Shown here in pieces: positions 10,074-19,148 of a stretch of 64,000 nucleotides of DNA. Under the pieces are notes generated by a model. The model saw only the letters and a list, made by a program, of their open reading frames with translations. It searched no databases and was not told where the DNA came from. Origin of the DNA: Pseudomonadota bacterium (lineage in GTDB: Bacteria; Pseudomonadota; Gammaproteobacteria; Burkholderiales; Burkholderiaceae_C). The stretch is taken from NCBI GenBank assembly GCA_023387335.1, contig JAEWIF010000057.1, forward strand, positions 124,001-188,000. Reading direction: 5' to 3'. How positions within the stretch are numbered: position 1 is the stretch's first letter; the number at the start of each line of letters is the position of its first letter. Both the position numbers and the translations under genes were made by a program.

Positions 10074-10538
10074 TCAGGCCACTTCGAACTGCTGGATGCG
10101 CGCGCTCACCTGGCCGCCCTCGATGCGCAGCTCGCCGGCGGAGATCGGCAGCTTGAAGCGCCGCGGCCCCGCGCTGCCCGGATTCACGAACAGCACGCCG
10201 TCGCGATCCTGAACCACCGGCTTGTGCGAATGGCCGGACACCACCACCCGCGCCGCCCGCGCGCGTGCGTGCCGCGGCAGGTGCGAGAGGTCGTGCACGA
10301 TGAAGATGCCGATGCCCTCCACGGTGACCAGTTCGGACTCCTCGATCCGGTCCGCCCAGGGGCCCCAGTCGTTGTTGCCCCGCACCGCGGTGACCGGCGC
10401 GATCTCGCCCAGCCGCTGCAGCACGTGCGCATCGCAGATGTCGCCGGCATGCAGGATCAGGTCGCTGCCGCGCAGGAAGTCCAGCACCGGCTCGCGCAGC
10501 AGGCCGTGCGTGTCGGAGACCAGGCCCACGCGCTTCAT
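10074..10538 (-). CDS. YfcE/MJ0936-type metallophosphoesterase
   Basis: This 154-residue calcineurin-like phosphoesterase carries all the metal-binding motifs: SDTHG near residue 9, HAGDICD, RGNND and SGHSHKP. The short length and the absence of extra domains match the MJ0936/YfcE group of small phosphodiesterases, whose natural substrates are poorly known. It stands between a PLP dehydratase gene and the LysR gene on the same strand. Confidence 0.85.
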   Translation of the reverse strand: MKRVGLVSDTHGLLREPVLDFLRGSDLILHAGDICDAHVLQRLGEIAPVTAVRGNNDWGPWADRIEESELVTVEGIGIFIVHDLSHLPRHARARAARVVVSGHSHKPVVQDRDGVLFVNPGSAGPRRFKLPISAGELRIEGGQVSARIQQFEVA

Positions 10539-10554
10539 GGGACCGCGCCTTCCT

Positions 10555-11496
10555 TCAGGCGAGCGACGCCGGATCGAGGTTCGCGCCGCACACGATCAGC
10601 GCGACGACCTCGTCCTTCGCGGGCCGGTACAGGCCGCTGCGCAACGCCGCGAGCGGCAGCGCCGCGGCGGGTTCGACGGCCAGCTTCATCTCCTTCCACA
10701 GCCACTGCTGCGCGGCGCGGATCGTGTCGTCGGGCAGCAGCAAGGCCTGGGGGACGAAACGCTGCGTGATGTCCCACGACAGCGCGCCGATTCGCTTGGC
10801 GCCCAGCGAATCGGCGGCGATGCCGCTGACCGCGACGTCGACCGGCGACCTCGCCTCGCGCGCCCGGTACAGCGTGGGCGCGAGCTCGGGCTCCAGCGCG
10901 ATCACGCGGCTGCGGTCCTCGAACCAGGCCGCGACACCGCCGACCAGGCCGCCGCCGCCCACGCTCACCAGCACGGAGCCGGGCAGGCCGCCGCCCTGCT
11001 CCTCGATCTCGCAGGCGAGCGTGCCGGCGCCGGTGACGACCTCGGGCTGGTCGTACGCATGCGTGAGCAGCGCGCCGGTCTCGCGCTGGCGGGCCAGGCA
11101 GGCTTCCAGCGCCTCGGCGTACACGGCGCCCGTGACCACCACCTGCGCGCCCAGTTCGCGCAGGCGCGCCTGCTTGGCCGGGCTGCTGACGGTGGGCACG
11201 AACACTTCGCAGCGCACGCCGAGTTCACGCGCCGCGGCGGCCGTCGCGATGCCCGCGTTGCCGCCGGACGCGACGATCACGCCGCTGTCGGGGATCGTGT
11301 TGGAGAGCAGCCGGAACAGCATGCCGCGCGCCTTGAAGCTGCCGGCCGTCTGCAGGTGCTCGAGCTTGAGCCAGACCTCGCGGCAGTCCACGCCCAGCGC
11401 GCTGCCGGGCAGCTTCCACAAGGGCGTGCGGCGGATGAAGTGCGGGAACCGTTCGCGGAAGACCTGCGCCGCCTGGGCGATCGCCGTCCGGTTCAA
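10555..11496 (-). CDS. PLP-dependent serine/threonine dehydratase-like enzyme
   Basis: A fold-type II PLP enzyme of 313 residues. Lys55 in AGSFKARGM is the Schiff-base lysine, ASGGNAGIA binds the substrate carboxylate, and VSVGGGGLVGG binds the phosphate. It would deaminate serine or threonine to a keto acid. There is no C-terminal ACT regulatory domain, so it is catabolic or generic and not the isoleucine-pathway IlvA. I chose the TTG at 11496 because it overlaps the ispH stop as TTGA; a longer frame upstream is only the ispH antiframe. The exact substrate is uncertain. Confidence 0.8.
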   Translation of the reverse strand: MNRTAIAQAAQVFRERFPHFIRRTPLWKLPGSALGVDCREVWLKLEHLQTAGSFKARGMLFRLLSNTIPDSGVIVASGGNAGIATAAAARELGVRCEVFVPTVSSPAKQARLRELGAQVVVTGAVYAEALEACLARQRETGALLTHAYDQPEVVTGAGTLACEIEEQGGGLPGSVLVSVGGGGLVGGVAAWFEDRSRVIALEPELAPTLYRAREARSPVDVAVSGIAADSLGAKRIGALSWDITQRFVPQALLLPDDTIRAAQQWLWKEMKLAVEPAAALPLAALRSGLYRPAKDEVVALIVCGANLDPASLA

Positions 11497-12431
11497 AGCT
11501 TGAGCCCCTTGGGCAGCGGGAAGCGGATGGTCTCCTGCACGCCGTCCATCTTGCGCACGGCGACGGCGCCCATCGAGCGGACGCGGTCGATGACCTGCTC
11601 GACCAGCAGCTCCGGCGCCGAAGCGCCCGCCGTCAGGCCCACGCGCGAGCGGCCTTCCAGCCACTGCGGCTGCAGCTCGTCGGCGCTGTCCACCATGTGG
11701 GCCGGCACGCCCAGCTTGCGCGCCAGTTCGGCCAGCCGGTTGCTGTTGCTGCTGGTGGGGCTGCCGACCACGATGACGACGTCGACCTGGGCCGACAGCG
11801 CCTTCACGGCGTCCTGCCGGTTCTGGGTGGCGTAGCAGATGTCCTGCTGCTTGGGTTCGCGGATGTCGGGGAAGCGCTTGCGCACCGCGGCCGTGATCTC
11901 GGCGGCGTCGTCCACCGACAGCGTGGTCTGCGTGACCACCGCGAGCTTCTCGGTCTGCGAGGGCTGCACCTGCGCCACGTCGGCGACTTCCTCGACCAGG
12001 TGGATGCCGTGGTCCAGCTGGCCCATGGTGCCCTCGACCTCGGGATGGCCCTTGTGGCCGATCATGATGAACTCGTAGCCTTCGCGCGCGAGCTTGGCCA
12101 CTTCGACGTGCACCTTGGTGACCAGCGGGCAGGTAGCGTCGAACACCTCGAAGCCGCGCCGGTGCGCTTCCTCCTGCACCGCCTTGCTCACGCCGTGGGC
12201 CGAGAACACCAGCGTGGAGCCGGGCGGCACTTCGGCCAGGTCCTCGATGAAGATCGCGCCCTTGGACTTCAGGTCGTTGACCACGTAGGTGTTGTGCACG
12301 ATCTCGTGGCGCACGTAGATCGGCGCGCCGAACTTGGCCAGCGCCCGCTCGACGATCTCGATGGCCCGGTCTACGCCCGCGCAGAAGCCGCGCGGCTCCG
12401 CCAGGAGGATCTGCTTGGCGACGTCGTTCAC
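11493..12431 (-). CDS. ispH: 4-hydroxy-3-methylbut-2-enyl diphosphate reductase
   Basis: IspH (LytB) makes IPP and DMAPP in the last step of the MEP isoprenoid pathway. The 312-residue protein has the three cysteines that hold the iron-sulfur cluster (Cys17 in PRGFCAGV, Cys101 in DATCPLV, Cys199 in DICYATQ) and the catalytic Glu131 in HPEVEGT. It starts with GTG at 12431, overlapping the fkpB stop as GTGA. The fkpB-ispH pairing is common in Proteobacteria. Confidence 0.96.
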   Translation of the reverse strand: MNDVAKQILLAEPRGFCAGVDRAIEIVERALAKFGAPIYVRHEIVHNTYVVNDLKSKGAIFIEDLAEVPPGSTLVFSAHGVSKAVQEEAHRRGFEVFDATCPLVTKVHVEVAKLAREGYEFIMIGHKGHPEVEGTMGQLDHGIHLVEEVADVAQVQPSQTEKLAVVTQTTLSVDDAAEITAAVRKRFPDIREPKQQDICYATQNRQDAVKALSAQVDVVIVVGSPTSSNSNRLAELARKLGVPAHMVDSADELQPQWLEGRSRVGLTAGASAPELLVEQVIDRVRSMGAVAVRKMDGVQETIRFPLPKGLKL

Positions 12432-12904
12432 AGCACTCCGATCAGCTGGACTTCGAAGGTGACCGGCTGCCCGGCCAACGGATGGTTGAAGTCGAACAGC
12501 ACGGCGTCGGCCAGGCCGTCGCCATCGCCGTCGCGACCCACCTGCTGCACGGCGCCGGCGTAGCTGCCCATGCCGTCGGGCGTGGGGAACTGCACCACGT
12601 CGCCGACGTGGTACCGCTCGTCCGGATCGCCCAGTTCGCGCAGCAGCTTGCGCGCGACCCACTGGACCATCTCGGGGTTGCGTTCGCCGAAGGCCTCGCC
12701 GGCGGGGATCTCGAAGGTCGCGCGGGCGCCCTCCTCCATCCCGAGGAGACGCTGCTCGACGGCCGGCGAGAGTTCGCCGCTGCCCAGTGTCAAAGTCGCG
12801 GGCTTGTCGCCGAAGGTGTTGATGATGTCGCCGCCGGGCCCGGCCAGGCGGTAGTGCAAGGTCAGGAACGAGCCCGGATGCACGCGGGTCGGGGAGGAAG
12901 GCAT
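12428..12904 (-). CDS. fkpB: FKBP-type peptidyl-prolyl isomerase (SlpA/FkpB)
   Basis: A 158-residue SlyD/SlpA-like FKBP. The FK506-binding fold is interrupted by the insert-in-flap domain, and the late motif DFNHPLAGQPVTFEV is diagnostic for the family. It catalyses proline isomerisation and acts as a folding chaperone in the cytoplasm. The ATG at 12904 gives the usual N-terminus before VHPGSFLTLHYRL. The His-rich metal tail of SlyD is missing, which points to SlpA/FkpB. It is coupled to ispH. Confidence 0.9.
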   Translation of the reverse strand: MPSSPTRVHPGSFLTLHYRLAGPGGDIINTFGDKPATLTLGSGELSPAVEQRLLGMEEGARATFEIPAGEAFGERNPEMVQWVARKLLRELGDPDERYHVGDVVQFPTPDGMGSYAGAVQQVGRDGDGDGLADAVLFDFNHPLAGQPVTFEVQLIGVL

Positions 12905-12983
12905 GGATATGGAAGACAAGAGGCCCGATTTTAGGGCGCCGCCCTTGGCCGGGCCGTCGCCATGGTCGGGCAGGAGCTGATCC

Positions 12984-13661
12984 GTGCCGCTGCTGGACCT
13001 GCCCCTGGACTCGCGCCCGCGCGAGAAGCTCCTCGCCCGCGGCCCCGCCGCCCTCTCCGACACCGAGCTGCTGGCCCTGCTGCTGCGCACCGGCCTGGCC
13101 GGCCGCGGCGTGCTCGCGCTGGCCCAGGAGCTGGTCGAAGGCTTCGGCGGCGTCGCCGGCCTGCTGGATGCGGGCGCCGATGAGCTCAAGCGCATCAAGG
13201 GGCTGGGCGGCCCGGCCAAGCGGGCGCAACTGCTTGCGGTGCTGGAACTGGCGCGCCGCGCCATGGCCCAGCAGTTGCGCACGCGCGAGGTCTTCAGCTC
13301 GCCCGACACCGTGCGGCACTACCTGCAGCTGCACCTGGCGCGGCAGGCGCACGAACTGTTCGCGGTGATGTTCCTGGACGCGCAGAACCGGCTGATCACG
13401 ATGGAAGTGATGTTCCGCGGGACGCTCACGCAGACCTCGGTCTATCCGCGAGAAGTGGTGGTGCGCGCGCTCAAGCTGGAGGCCGCCGCGGTCGTCCTCG
13501 CCCACAACCACCCGAGCGGCACCGTCGTGCCCTCGCGCGCCGACGAGGCGCTGACGCAAACCCTGAAATCGGCACTGGCGCTGGTGGACGTGCGGGTGCT
13601 GGACCACGTCATCGTCGCGCCGGGGCAGGCGCTGTCGATGGCGCAGCGGGGGTTGCTCTAG
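12984..13661 (+). CDS. radC: RadC (JAB/MPN-domain protein)
   Basis: This 225-residue UPF0758 protein has a helix-hairpin-helix-like N-terminal half and a C-terminal JAB metalloprotease-type domain with the zinc motif HNHPSG followed by a downstream Asp (SRADEA). It was once linked to DNA repair, but its function is unsettled. The start is GTG at 12984, 79 bases from the divergent fkpB start. Its stop shares the palindrome CTAG with the stop of hicB on the other strand. Confidence 0.92.
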   Translation: MPLLDLPLDSRPREKLLARGPAALSDTELLALLLRTGLAGRGVLALAQELVEGFGGVAGLLDAGADELKRIKGLGGPAKRAQLLAVLELARRAMAQQLRTREVFSSPDTVRHYLQLHLARQAHELFAVMFLDAQNRLITMEVMFRGTLTQTSVYPREVVVRALKLEAAAVVLAHNHPSGTVVPSRADEALTQTLKSALALVDVRVLDHVIVAPGQALSMAQRGLL

Positions 13662-13870
13662 ACGCGCACTTCGACGAACTCGCCGAAAGAGTGAGGCTCG
13701 GGGATGGGCTGGCCATCCTCCTTCATGCCTTCGAGGTGGAACGCGAGGGCCTCCTGGATCAGCCGCGTCACTTCCTCGCGGGTTTCGCCGGTCGCGACGC
13801 AGCCCGGGAGGTCCGGTACATAGGCGCCGAAGCTCGATGGGCCTTGCTCAATGACGACGAGATATTGCAT
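13658..13870 (-). CDS. hicB: HicB-type antitoxin
   Basis: A short 70-residue HicB protein with the partial RNase-H-like fold (AYVPDLPGCVATGETREEV and ALAFHLEGMKEDG). It would neutralise HicA by binding it. No C-terminal DNA-binding extension is present. I set the start at the ATG at 13870 because GGAGGT lies four bases before it, within the end of hicA; an ATG 12 bases further upstream has no such site. It overlaps hicA by 23 bases. Confidence 0.85.
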   Translation of the reverse strand: MQYLVVIEQGPSSFGAYVPDLPGCVATGETREEVTRLIQEALAFHLEGMKEDGQPIPEPHSFGEFVEVRV

Positions 13871-14066
13871 CGGGACCTCCATTCTTCAGGCCGGCTTGCT
13901 TCAGCACGCTGCGAAGCGTCCCAGGCGGCATTTCCACATTCAGCTTGCCCGATAGCGTCACGGTGCCCGGCTTCCATGGATGATGATACTGGCGGTGGCT
14001 GCCTCGCTGGCGCACTTGCATCCAGCCATCCGCCTCGAGCAACGCAGCGATCTCCTTGACCTTCAT
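13848..14066 (-). CDS. hicA: HicA-type mRNA interferase toxin
   Basis: A 72-residue HicA toxin with the double-stranded-RNA-binding-like fold. The motif GSHRQYHHP carries the catalytic His, followed by VTLSGKLNVEMPPGTLRSVLKQAGL. HicA cleaves mRNA when the antitoxin is lost. The start at 14066 gives MKVKEIAALLEADGW, typical of the family; an in-frame ATG at 14114 would add 16 unlikely residues. The pair sits alone between radC and an Smr gene. Confidence 0.85.
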   Translation of the reverse strand: MKVKEIAALLEADGWMQVRQRGSHRQYHHPWKPGTVTLSGKLNVEMPPGTLRSVLKQAGLKNGGPDAISRRH

Positions 14067-14224
14067 GGGCATGGCCGAGAGCTTCAGCCGATGCGCTTCT
14101 GAGAGCGTCCTCAAGGTTGCAGATGCAGCGAATCCAATGCCCGGCCGGCCTTGCTGTGTTGGGTCCTGATGTCTAATGGACTCTCCAAGTCAGAAGCCCA
14201 CGGCCCACCCAAGCCGCGCGTGTC

Positions 14225-14872
14225 GTGAAAGCCAAATCCCTCCAGGACCTCCAGCAGATCCAGCGCCAGCTGGCCGAGCAGCGCGAGCTTGCCGCCAAGC
14301 GGCAGGCCGAGCAGCTGCAGGCGCAGCGGCGGGCGGAGGCGGAGCGCAGCCTCTTCGTGCGCGCGGCGGGCCAGGTGCAGCCGCTGCGGCATGGCCCGCG
14401 GGTGGTGCTGGCCGGCGAGCCGCCCGCGCCGATCCCCGTCCAGGCGCAACTGGACGAACAGCGCGTGCTGCTCGAATCCATCAGCGACGACTTCGATGCC
14501 AGCACCTTGCTGGACGTGGACGACGCGCTCAGCTTCCGCCGCCCCGGCGTCGGCCTGGACGTGACGCGCAAGCTGCGCAAGGGCCACTGGAGCATCCAGC
14601 GCGAGATCGACCTGCACGGCCTGCGCCGCGAGGACGCCCGCGAGGCGCTGTCCGCCTTCATCCGCGAATCGCATCGCCACGGCGTGCGCTGCGTGCGCGT
14701 GGTGCATGGCAAGGGCCTGGGCTCGCCGGGCCGCACGCCGGTGCTCAAGGCCAAGGTGCAGGGCTGGCTGGTGCAGAAGAAGGAAGTGCTGGCCTTCGTT
14801 CAGGCGCGCGGCGACGAAGGCGGCGCGGGCGCCCTCGTGGTGCTGCTCAAGCCGCTGGGGCCGGGGACGTGA
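14225..14872 (+). CDS. Smr-domain protein (putative DNA/RNA endonuclease)
   Basis: A 215-residue protein with a charged, probably coiled-coil N-terminus (residues 1-45, Gln/Arg/Glu-rich) and a C-terminal Smr domain (about 115-205) that shows the two hallmark motifs, IDLHGLRREDA and VVHGKGLGS. Stand-alone Smr proteins act on nucleic acids as nicking nucleases. The start is GTG at 14225. Its 3' end overlaps the convergent M48 gene by 26 bases. Confidence 0.85.
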   Translation: MKAKSLQDLQQIQRQLAEQRELAAKRQAEQLQAQRRAEAERSLFVRAAGQVQPLRHGPRVVLAGEPPAPIPVQAQLDEQRVLLESISDDFDASTLLDVDDALSFRRPGVGLDVTRKLRKGHWSIQREIDLHGLRREDAREALSAFIRESHRHGVRCVRVVHGKGLGSPGRTPVLKAKVQGWLVQKKEVLAFVQARGDEGGAGALVVLLKPLGPGT

Positions 14873-15834
14873 GCGGCAGCCCCGGCATGGGGCGGCCGTA
14901 GACGCGGCGGATGCGGTCTTCCAGCGGCGGATGCGAATCCAGCCAGCCGCCCCGCGCGGCGGCATCGCCCACCAGCAGCAAATGCTGCGCCGCCGGAATC
15001 CATGCCGGTCCGCGCACGCCTTCGATTCGCTGCGTGAGCGCCTTGCGCAGCACGCCACCCAGGCCGTCGCGGCTGCGGGTCCACTGCACGGCACGCGCGT
15101 CGGCCAGGAACTCGCGCTGGCGCGACACGGCGGCCTGAAGCCAGCGCCCGGCCCACCAGCCGAACGAACCCATCGCCATCACCGCCGAGCCGAGCAGCAC
15201 CAGCGGTCCGCCCCGATCACGCACCGCGTCTCCGAAGCGCCAGACCAGCTCCAGCCCGGTGACCATGCCGGCCAGCTGCATGTTCAGCCGTGTGTCGCCT
15301 TCGTGGATGTGGCTGCACTCGTGGGCGACCAGGCCCCTGCAGCTCGTCGCGGGTCAGCGCATCGAGCGCGCCTTCGGTGACGGCTAGCACCGCGTCGTGC
15401 TCGTCCCAGCCGACGGCGAACGCGTTGATCGCGGCCGCACGCGGCACCACCATCGCGAACGGCCGCGGCATGTGCGCCGCGATGCAGATCTCGTCGACGA
15501 TGTTGCACAGCCGCTGCTCCGCCGCCGACACCGAGGGCCGCGCCTCGCGCGCCCCGATGCGGCGCGCCAGCCGTTCGGCGCCGCCGCGCGCACGCAGGTT
15601 GCTGGCTTCGATCCACCAGCCGCCCAGCACCAGCATCAGCGTGACACCGACGTTGATCGCCAGAAAGCCGCGCGGCAGGCCCAGCGCCAGCGGCGTGACC
15701 AGGTCCAGCATCCAGAAGATCGCGGCCAGCGCGACGTGCACGCCGATGACCGTGCCGGCCACGGCCAGCGCGAACAACAGGACCAGCCGGAGCGATTCCG
15801 CCCGCGCGCGGTCCTGCAGCTCGAAGAAACGCAT
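14847..15834 (-). pseudogene. M48-family metalloprotease, frameshifted in the active site
   Basis: Two frames together make one membrane-bound M48 peptidase. The N-terminal part (from 15834) has two membrane helices and runs to TRDELQG; the C-terminal part resumes with NMQLAGMVTGLEL and later SRQREFLADARAV and SHPPLEDRI. At 15334-15337 there is a run of four C where three would keep the frame and restore LVAHECSHIHEGDTR, including the zinc motif HECSH. So the gene is broken exactly at the active site, or the run is a sequencing error. It is 6 bases downstream of lemA, a common pairing. Compare the intact htpX at 693-1565. Confidence 0.8.
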
Positions 15835-15840
15835 GAAGCT

Positions 15841-16434
15841 TTAGAAGGCGACCCGCGGAGCCTGCCGCTCCTGCTCGCTCTGGGTGGACTTGAGCATCCC
15901 CGCCTCGTTGAAGCCGAACAGGCGGGCCACCACCAGTTCGGGAAAGCGGAGTGCGACGTCGTTGTATTCCAGCACTTCGTCGTTGTAGGCCTGGCGGGCG
16001 AAGCTGATGCGGTTCTCGGTGCTGGCCAGTTCCTCGCTGAGCGAGCGCATCGTCTCGTCGCCCTTGAGCTCGGGATAGGCCTCGGCCACCACCAGCAGGC
16101 GGCCCAGGCTGCCGCCCAGGGCTTCTTCGGCCTGCGAGAGCGTCGCCACGGCCGCCGCGCTGGCCGGCGCGGATCGCGCGCCTTCGGCCGCGGCCACCGC
16201 CGCGCCGCGCGCGCGGGTCACGGCCTCCAGCGTGGCGGCCTCGTGCGCCAGGTAGCGTTTCGCCACGTCGACCAGGTTGGGCACCAGGTCGTAGCGGCGC
16301 TTCAGCTGCACGTCGATCTGCCCGAAGGCGTTGTTGATCCGGTTGCGCCGCTGCACCAGCCCGTTGTAGGCGGCCACGGCCCACATCACGCCACCGGCGG
16401 CGATCGCCACCAAGACCCAGCCCGTCGTCGACAT
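15841..16434 (-). CDS. lemA: LemA family protein
   Basis: This 197-residue protein has one N-terminal membrane helix (about 5-24) followed by a long helical domain with the family core NRINNAFGQIDVQLKRRYDL and PELKGDETM. LemA proteins have the bulk of the chain outside or along the membrane and have no firm function, but they are often encoded with M48 proteases, as here. Start is ATG at 16434. Confidence 0.9.
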   Translation of the reverse strand: MSTTGWVLVAIAAGGVMWAVAAYNGLVQRRNRINNAFGQIDVQLKRRYDLVPNLVDVAKRYLAHEAATLEAVTRARGAAVAAAEGARSAPASAAAVATLSQAEEALGGSLGRLLVVAEAYPELKGDETMRSLSEELASTENRISFARQAYNDEVLEYNDVALRFPELVVARLFGFNEAGMLKSTQSEQERQAPRVAF

Positions 16435-16482
16435 GCGCCCCTCCCGTGGTTGTGCACGCGAGGGATTATGGAATGGCTGAGC

Positions 16483-16887
16483 TCAGGTGGCCACGTTGCG
16501 CATCCAGTCCGCGGTCTGGAAGAACGAATCGCGCAGGCGCACGCGCAGCTTCTCGTCGACGCCGACCTCGCCCATGGCCTGGTCCATGCAGGCCAGCCAC
16601 TGGTCGCGCTCGCGGATGCCGATCTTGAACGGCAGGTGCCGGGCGCGCAGGCGCGGATGGCCGAATCGCTCGGTGTAGTGCTGCGGGCCGCCGAGCCAGC
16701 CGCACAGGAACCAGAACAGCCGCTGGCGTGCGTTCTCCAGCGTGTTGCCGTGGGCGGCGCGCAGGGCCGCGTAGCCGGGGTCCAGGTCCATCAGGTCGTA
16801 AAACCGGTCGACCAGGGCCTTCACCTTCTCCTCGCCGCCGATCCACTCGAAGGGGGTGGCGTACGGCGCTTTTTCCTGGATCTGCAT
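16483..16887 (-). CDS. Group II truncated haemoglobin
   Basis: This 134-residue globin is of the trHbO/group II type. It has the family run FLCGWLGGPQHYTERFGHP, the proximal His in RARHLPFKI, and the C-terminal Trp in TADWMRN. These proteins bind oxygen or NO and are thought to help respiration or detoxify reactive nitrogen species. It is monocistronic by position, with short spacers on both sides. Confidence 0.92.
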   Translation of the reverse strand: MQIQEKAPYATPFEWIGGEEKVKALVDRFYDLMDLDPGYAALRAAHGNTLENARQRLFWFLCGWLGGPQHYTERFGHPRLRARHLPFKIGIRERDQWLACMDQAMGEVGVDEKLRVRLRDSFFQTADWMRNVAT

Positions 16888-16947
16888 GGCCCCGATTGTC
16901 GCAGCCGGCCCGCTTGCAATCGCCGCGAAGGGCCATAGCTACCGGGC

Positions 16948-17253
16948 ATGACCACCCCGCTGACCACCCACCGCAACCTGGTCACGCTGGTGCAGTTGCT
17001 CCGCAAGATGGAGCGCAGCAGCGTGCCGGTCGACGCGGACCAGTACCGCTCCGTCATCGCCCAGATCCATGCCGGCCTGCGAGACCATCCGCACGACACC
17101 GCGCTCGAATCGCTGCTGGCGGCCCTGCCCGAGCTGGCTGAGCTGTACGAGAACCTGAACTACGGGCACGCGGGGCTTTGCCGGTCGCCGCTGGAGGCCT
17201 CGGTGCACGCGGAGCAGCTCGCGCGTGCGGCGCTGGAGAAGGCGGGGCGCTGA
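16948..17253 (+). CDS. Conserved-looking hypothetical protein, 101 aa
   Basis: I do not recognise this protein by domain. It is all-helical by appearance, without Cys, membrane segments or a signal peptide, and its codon use is like its neighbours, with strong G/C third positions. It opens with MTTPLTTHRNLVTLVQLLRK and has an acidic middle (LPELAELYENLNYG). It is transcribed alone, diverging from the globin gene and converging on the ABC exporter, two bases short of its stop. Probably a real gene, judging by spacing and composition. Confidence 0.6.
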   Translation: MTTPLTTHRNLVTLVQLLRKMERSSVPVDADQYRSVIAQIHAGLRDHPHDTALESLLAALPELAELYENLNYGHAGLCRSPLEASVHAEQLARAALEKAGR

Positions 17254-17255
17254 AG

Positions 17256-19124
17256 TCAGGCGGTCTCGGCCGCCGCGCCCACGTCGTCGCCGCTCTCCTG
17301 CTGCAGGCGCCACATCTGCGCGTAGCGGCCGCCGCGCGCCAGCAGCTGCTGGTGGGTGCCGCGCTCGACGATGCGGCCGGCGTCCATCACCAGGATCTCG
17401 TGGGCGTCGATCACGGTGGACAGCCGGTGCGCGATCAGCAGCGTGGTCTTGTTCTGCGCCGCGCTCTTGAGCTCGGCCTGGATGGCGCGCTCGTTGGCCG
17501 AGTCCAGCGCCGAGGTGGCCTCGTCGAAGATCAGGATCGGCGGGTCCTTCAGCAGCGTGCGGGCGATGGCCACGCGCTGCTTCTCGCCGCCCGAGAGCTT
17601 CAGGCCCCGCTCGCCCACCATGGTCTGGTAGCCGCGCGGCGTGCCCTCGATGAAGGCGTGGATGCGGGCCGCGCGCGCCGCCTCCTCCACGTCCGACCGG
17701 CTCGCGCCCGGCCGGCCATAGGCGATGTTGTATTCGACGGTGTCGTTGAACAGCACCGTGTCCTGCGGAACGATGCCGATGGCACGGCGCACGCTGCCCT
17801 GCGTGACCTCGCGCAGGTCCTGGCCCGCGATGCACACGCGCCCCTGCTGCACGTCATAGAAACGGTACAGCAGCCGGGCCAGCGTGGACTTGCCCGAGCC
17901 CGAGGGCCCGACCACGGCCACCGTGCGGCCGGCCGGGATCTCGAAGCTGACGTCGTGCAGGATCACGCGCGCCGGCTCGTAGGCGAAGGTGACGTGCTCG
18001 AAGCGCACCGTCGCCTCGCCCGGGCCCAGCTGCAGCGCCGGCGCGCCCGGCCGGTCGGCCACCTCGCGCTCCTTTTCCATCAGCGCGAACATCTTGTCGA
18101 GGTCGGTGAGGCTCTGCTTGATCTCGCGGTACAGCACGCCCAGGAAGTTGAGCGGGATGTACAGCTGGATCATGAAGGCGTTGATCATCACCAGGTCGCC
18201 CAGCGTCATGCGGCCTTCGACCACGCCCTGGGTGGCGCGCCACAGCATGAAGACCAGCCCGACGGCGATGATGAGCTGCTGCCCCGTGTTGAGCATCGAC
18301 AGCGTGGTCTGCGACTTCAGCCGGGCGCGGCGCAGCTTCTCCAGGCTCTCGTCGTAGCGGTTGGCTTCGAAGCCCTCGTTGTTGAAGTACTTGACCGTCT
18401 CGTAGTTCAGCAGCGAATCGATGGCGCGCGTGTGGGCGGCCGAGTCGAATTCGTTGGCCTCGCGGCGGAACTTGGTGCGCCACTCGGTCACGCTGACGGT
18501 GAACACGACGTACAGCGCCAGCGCGATCAGCGTGATCCAGGCGAACCAGGCATCGAACCGCACGGCCAGGATGCCCAGCACCAGCGCCACCTCGATGAAG
18601 GTCGGCACGATGCTGTAGAGCGAATACGAGATCAGCGACTCGATGCCGCGCACGCCGCGCTCGATGTCGCGCGTCATGCCGCCGGTCTGGCGCTCCAGGT
18701 GGAAGCGCAGCGACAGCGAATGCAGGTGCTCGAAGGTGCGCAGCGCGATGCTGCGGGCCGCGCCCTGCGTGGCCTTGGCGAACACCAGTTCGCGCAGCTC
18801 GGTGAAGAGCGAGGTGGACAGCCGCAGCAGGCCGTAGGCCAGCAGCAGCCCGATCGGCACCACCAGCACCGCGGCCGGGTCGCCCGGCTTCAGGCTCATG
18901 GCGTCCACCAGGTGCTTGAGCAGCACGGGCACGCCCACGTTGGCCAGCTTGGCGCCGATCATGAAGGCCAGCGCCGCGGCGACCCGCCACTTGTACTCCC
19001 ACAGGTAGGGCAGCAGGCGCTTCAGGACCGCCCAGTCGGCGCCCTTCTTCGGGGCGGCGGCGGGGCCGGAGGCGGGGACGTAGGAGGATGAGGCAGCTTC
19101 GCCGGCTCGGCGCATCAGGGACAA
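17256..19124 (-). CDS. Atm1/HMT1-type ABC exporter (fused permease-ATPase)
   Basis: This 622-residue half-transporter has six membrane helices in residues 35-340 and a nucleotide-binding domain with Walker A GPSGSGKST (406-414), signature LSGGE (510-514) and Walker B ILIFDE (530-535). The YETVKYFNNE motif in the membrane domain is typical of the Atm1/ABCB7 group, which exports glutathione-linked sulfur or metal compounds. It would work as a homodimer in the inner membrane. The transport substrate here is inferred from the family only. Confidence 0.88.
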   Translation of the reverse strand: MSLMRRAGEAASSSYVPASGPAAAPKKGADWAVLKRLLPYLWEYKWRVAAALAFMIGAKLANVGVPVLLKHLVDAMSLKPGDPAAVLVVPIGLLLAYGLLRLSTSLFTELRELVFAKATQGAARSIALRTFEHLHSLSLRFHLERQTGGMTRDIERGVRGIESLISYSLYSIVPTFIEVALVLGILAVRFDAWFAWITLIALALYVVFTVSVTEWRTKFRREANEFDSAAHTRAIDSLLNYETVKYFNNEGFEANRYDESLEKLRRARLKSQTTLSMLNTGQQLIIAVGLVFMLWRATQGVVEGRMTLGDLVMINAFMIQLYIPLNFLGVLYREIKQSLTDLDKMFALMEKEREVADRPGAPALQLGPGEATVRFEHVTFAYEPARVILHDVSFEIPAGRTVAVVGPSGSGKSTLARLLYRFYDVQQGRVCIAGQDLREVTQGSVRRAIGIVPQDTVLFNDTVEYNIAYGRPGASRSDVEEAARAARIHAFIEGTPRGYQTMVGERGLKLSGGEKQRVAIARTLLKDPPILIFDEATSALDSANERAIQAELKSAAQNKTTLLIAHRLSTVIDAHEILVMDAGRIVERGTHQQLLARGGRYAQMWRLQQESGDDVGAAAETA

Positions 19125-19148
19125 TCCACGGGTTCGCGAGGAGAGATT

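Noticed and set aside
13658..14066. A genomic island around hicAB.
   Set aside because: No integrase, repeats or composition change was seen; the module is only about 0.4 kb.
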